Source: Campylobacterales bacterium
Lineage (GTDB): Bacteria; Campylobacterota; Campylobacteria; Campylobacterales; Hydrogenimonadaceae
Length of the DNA: 6,342 bases
Assembly: GCA_027067015.1 (NCBI GenBank)
Contig: JAMOMS010000256.1
Location: forward strand, 1-6,342
Direction of reading: 5' to 3'
The number at the start of each line of letters is the position of its first letter. The first letter of the stretch is position 1. The notes under the pieces are model-generated. The model did not search any database. It was not told the origin of the DNA and saw only the letters and a program-made list of their open reading frames with translations. Shown piece by piece: positions 5,841 to 6,342 of the stretch. The translations under genes were made by a program, and so were the position numbers.

Positions 5841-6342
5841 TCATGATGGTTGTTTGTACGCGTCGGTCAAACTGGTCATCTCAATCACCTTAAAGCGGCG
5901 CGCCAATAGTGATTTCAAGCGGGTTTTGTCACTCTCTTTGCTCTCAATGATCAGCTCGCAAAGATTGCTCTGCGCCAGGCCGTCCCCCAGTTTGATGGCG
6001 ATGATGTTGATATCGAGTTTCACCATAAACCCAAGCAGTCGGGCCAGGGTTCCTTTCTCGTCTTTGAGGGTAATGAGTACCCGGTAACGGCTGGGACGGC
6101 TCTCGTTCCACTGCACAAAGAGCATCGGGGCGCCCGCTTCAATCATCTCGTACGCCTTTTCGCAAAACTTGTGGTGCACCACCGCCTTGTTACCCGTTTT
6201 AAAGGCCACGATCGGATCCCCACGGCGGGGATGACAGCAGTAGTCAAACTCCACGCCGCTGATTGTATCGGCGGCATAGATGACAAAATTCTCAAACGCG
6301 TAACGGCGCAGGCGTCGCGGTCCCAGTTTCAAAAGACCCGCA
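5841..6342 (-). CDS. spoT: RelA/SpoT-family (p)ppGpp synthetase/hydrolase, C-terminal part (cut by window edge)
   Basis: The last 166 residues of a long RelA/SpoT homologue, the enzyme family that makes and degrades the alarmone (p)ppGpp during starvation. The frame is open to the window edge, so the start and the hydrolase, synthetase and TGS domains lie outside. Visible first is the zinc-finger-like (CC) region: [15 protein letters not shown], then VVHHKFC, giving the conserved Cys-Cys-His...His-His...Cys set. It is followed by the ACT regulatory domain (about the last 75 residues), with [28 protein letters not shown] and a closing [15 protein letters not shown]. Campylobacterota usually have one bifunctional enzyme, named SpoT or Rsh, upstream of tyrS; whether this one has both activities cannot be seen here. 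A TTG at 6330-6332 is only an internal codon. Confidence 0.95.
   Translation of the reverse strand, partial: AGLLKLGPRRLRRYAFENFVIYAADTISGVEFDYCCHPRRGDPIVAFKTGNKAVVHHKFCEKAYEMIEAGAPMLFVQWNESRPSRYRVLITLKDEKGTLARLLGFMVKLDINIIAIKLGDGLAQSNLCELIIESKESDKTRLKSLLARRFKVIEMTSLTDAYKQPS

Noticed and set aside
6330..6332. TTG as the start of a separate small ACT-domain gene at the window's right edge
   Set aside because: The frame stays open to the window edge, and the sequence on both sides matches the continuous C-terminal half of a RelA/SpoT protein.
1..6342. Mobile element, phage, defence system, CRISPR array or structural RNA gene
   Set aside because: Nearly all bases are accounted for by recognised housekeeping genes, with intergenic gaps of 60 bases or less; no transposase, repeat array, tRNA cloverleaf or toxin-like gene was seen.

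Overview
This window reads as ordinary chromosomal housekeeping sequence from a bacterium of the Campylobacterota (Epsilonproteobacteria). The strongest clue is the minus-strand gene order spoT - tyrS - nitronate monooxygenase-like oxidoreductase - N-acetylmuramoyl-L-alanine amidase. From memory this matches the Campylobacter jejuni order (spoT, tyrS, Cj1270c, amiA); I could not check it by search. The base composition is richer in G+C than Campylobacter or Helicobacter, so a free-living or vent-type member (for example a Sulfurovum, Nitratifractor or Hydrogenimonas relative) is more likely. The genus cannot be settled from this window.

Layout. Positions 1-68 (minus) hold the first 22 codons of a HAD-family phosphatase gene. 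A short intergenic stretch (69-128) carries a likely promoter and an inverted repeat. Positions 129-1416 (minus) hold two overlapping genes, a class I SAM-dependent methyltransferase followed by a TruC-like tRNA pseudouridine synthase. A 57-bp divergent promoter region follows, then ppa (inorganic pyrophosphatase, 1474-1992, plus). ppa converges on the large minus-strand cluster (2023-6342), with a GC-rich hairpin between them. Read in its own direction, that cluster runs: the C-terminal end of a RelA/SpoT homologue (cut by the window edge), tyrS, the flavin-dependent oxidoreductase, and an exported cell-wall amidase.

How the genes fit together. The four-gene minus-strand cluster is tightly packed (14-nt gap, 1-nt overlap, 11-nt overlap), so it is probably one transcript with translational coupling. 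It brings together amino-acid starvation signalling, tyrosine charging, a flavoenzyme of unknown substrate and septal or peptidoglycan cleavage. Ppa removes pyrophosphate made by tRNA charging and nucleic acid synthesis. The methyltransferase/TruC pair may relate to RNA modification, but the methyltransferase substrate is unknown.

I found no mobile element, CRISPR array, tRNA, rRNA, toxin-antitoxin or defence system, and no stretch over 300 bases without a gene. The findings are modest: a four-cysteine cluster in the flavoenzyme, a probable autoinhibitory insert and very basic linkers in the amidase, start-site corrections, and an inverted repeat over the HAD gene promoter. I do not see a convincing new biological system here.
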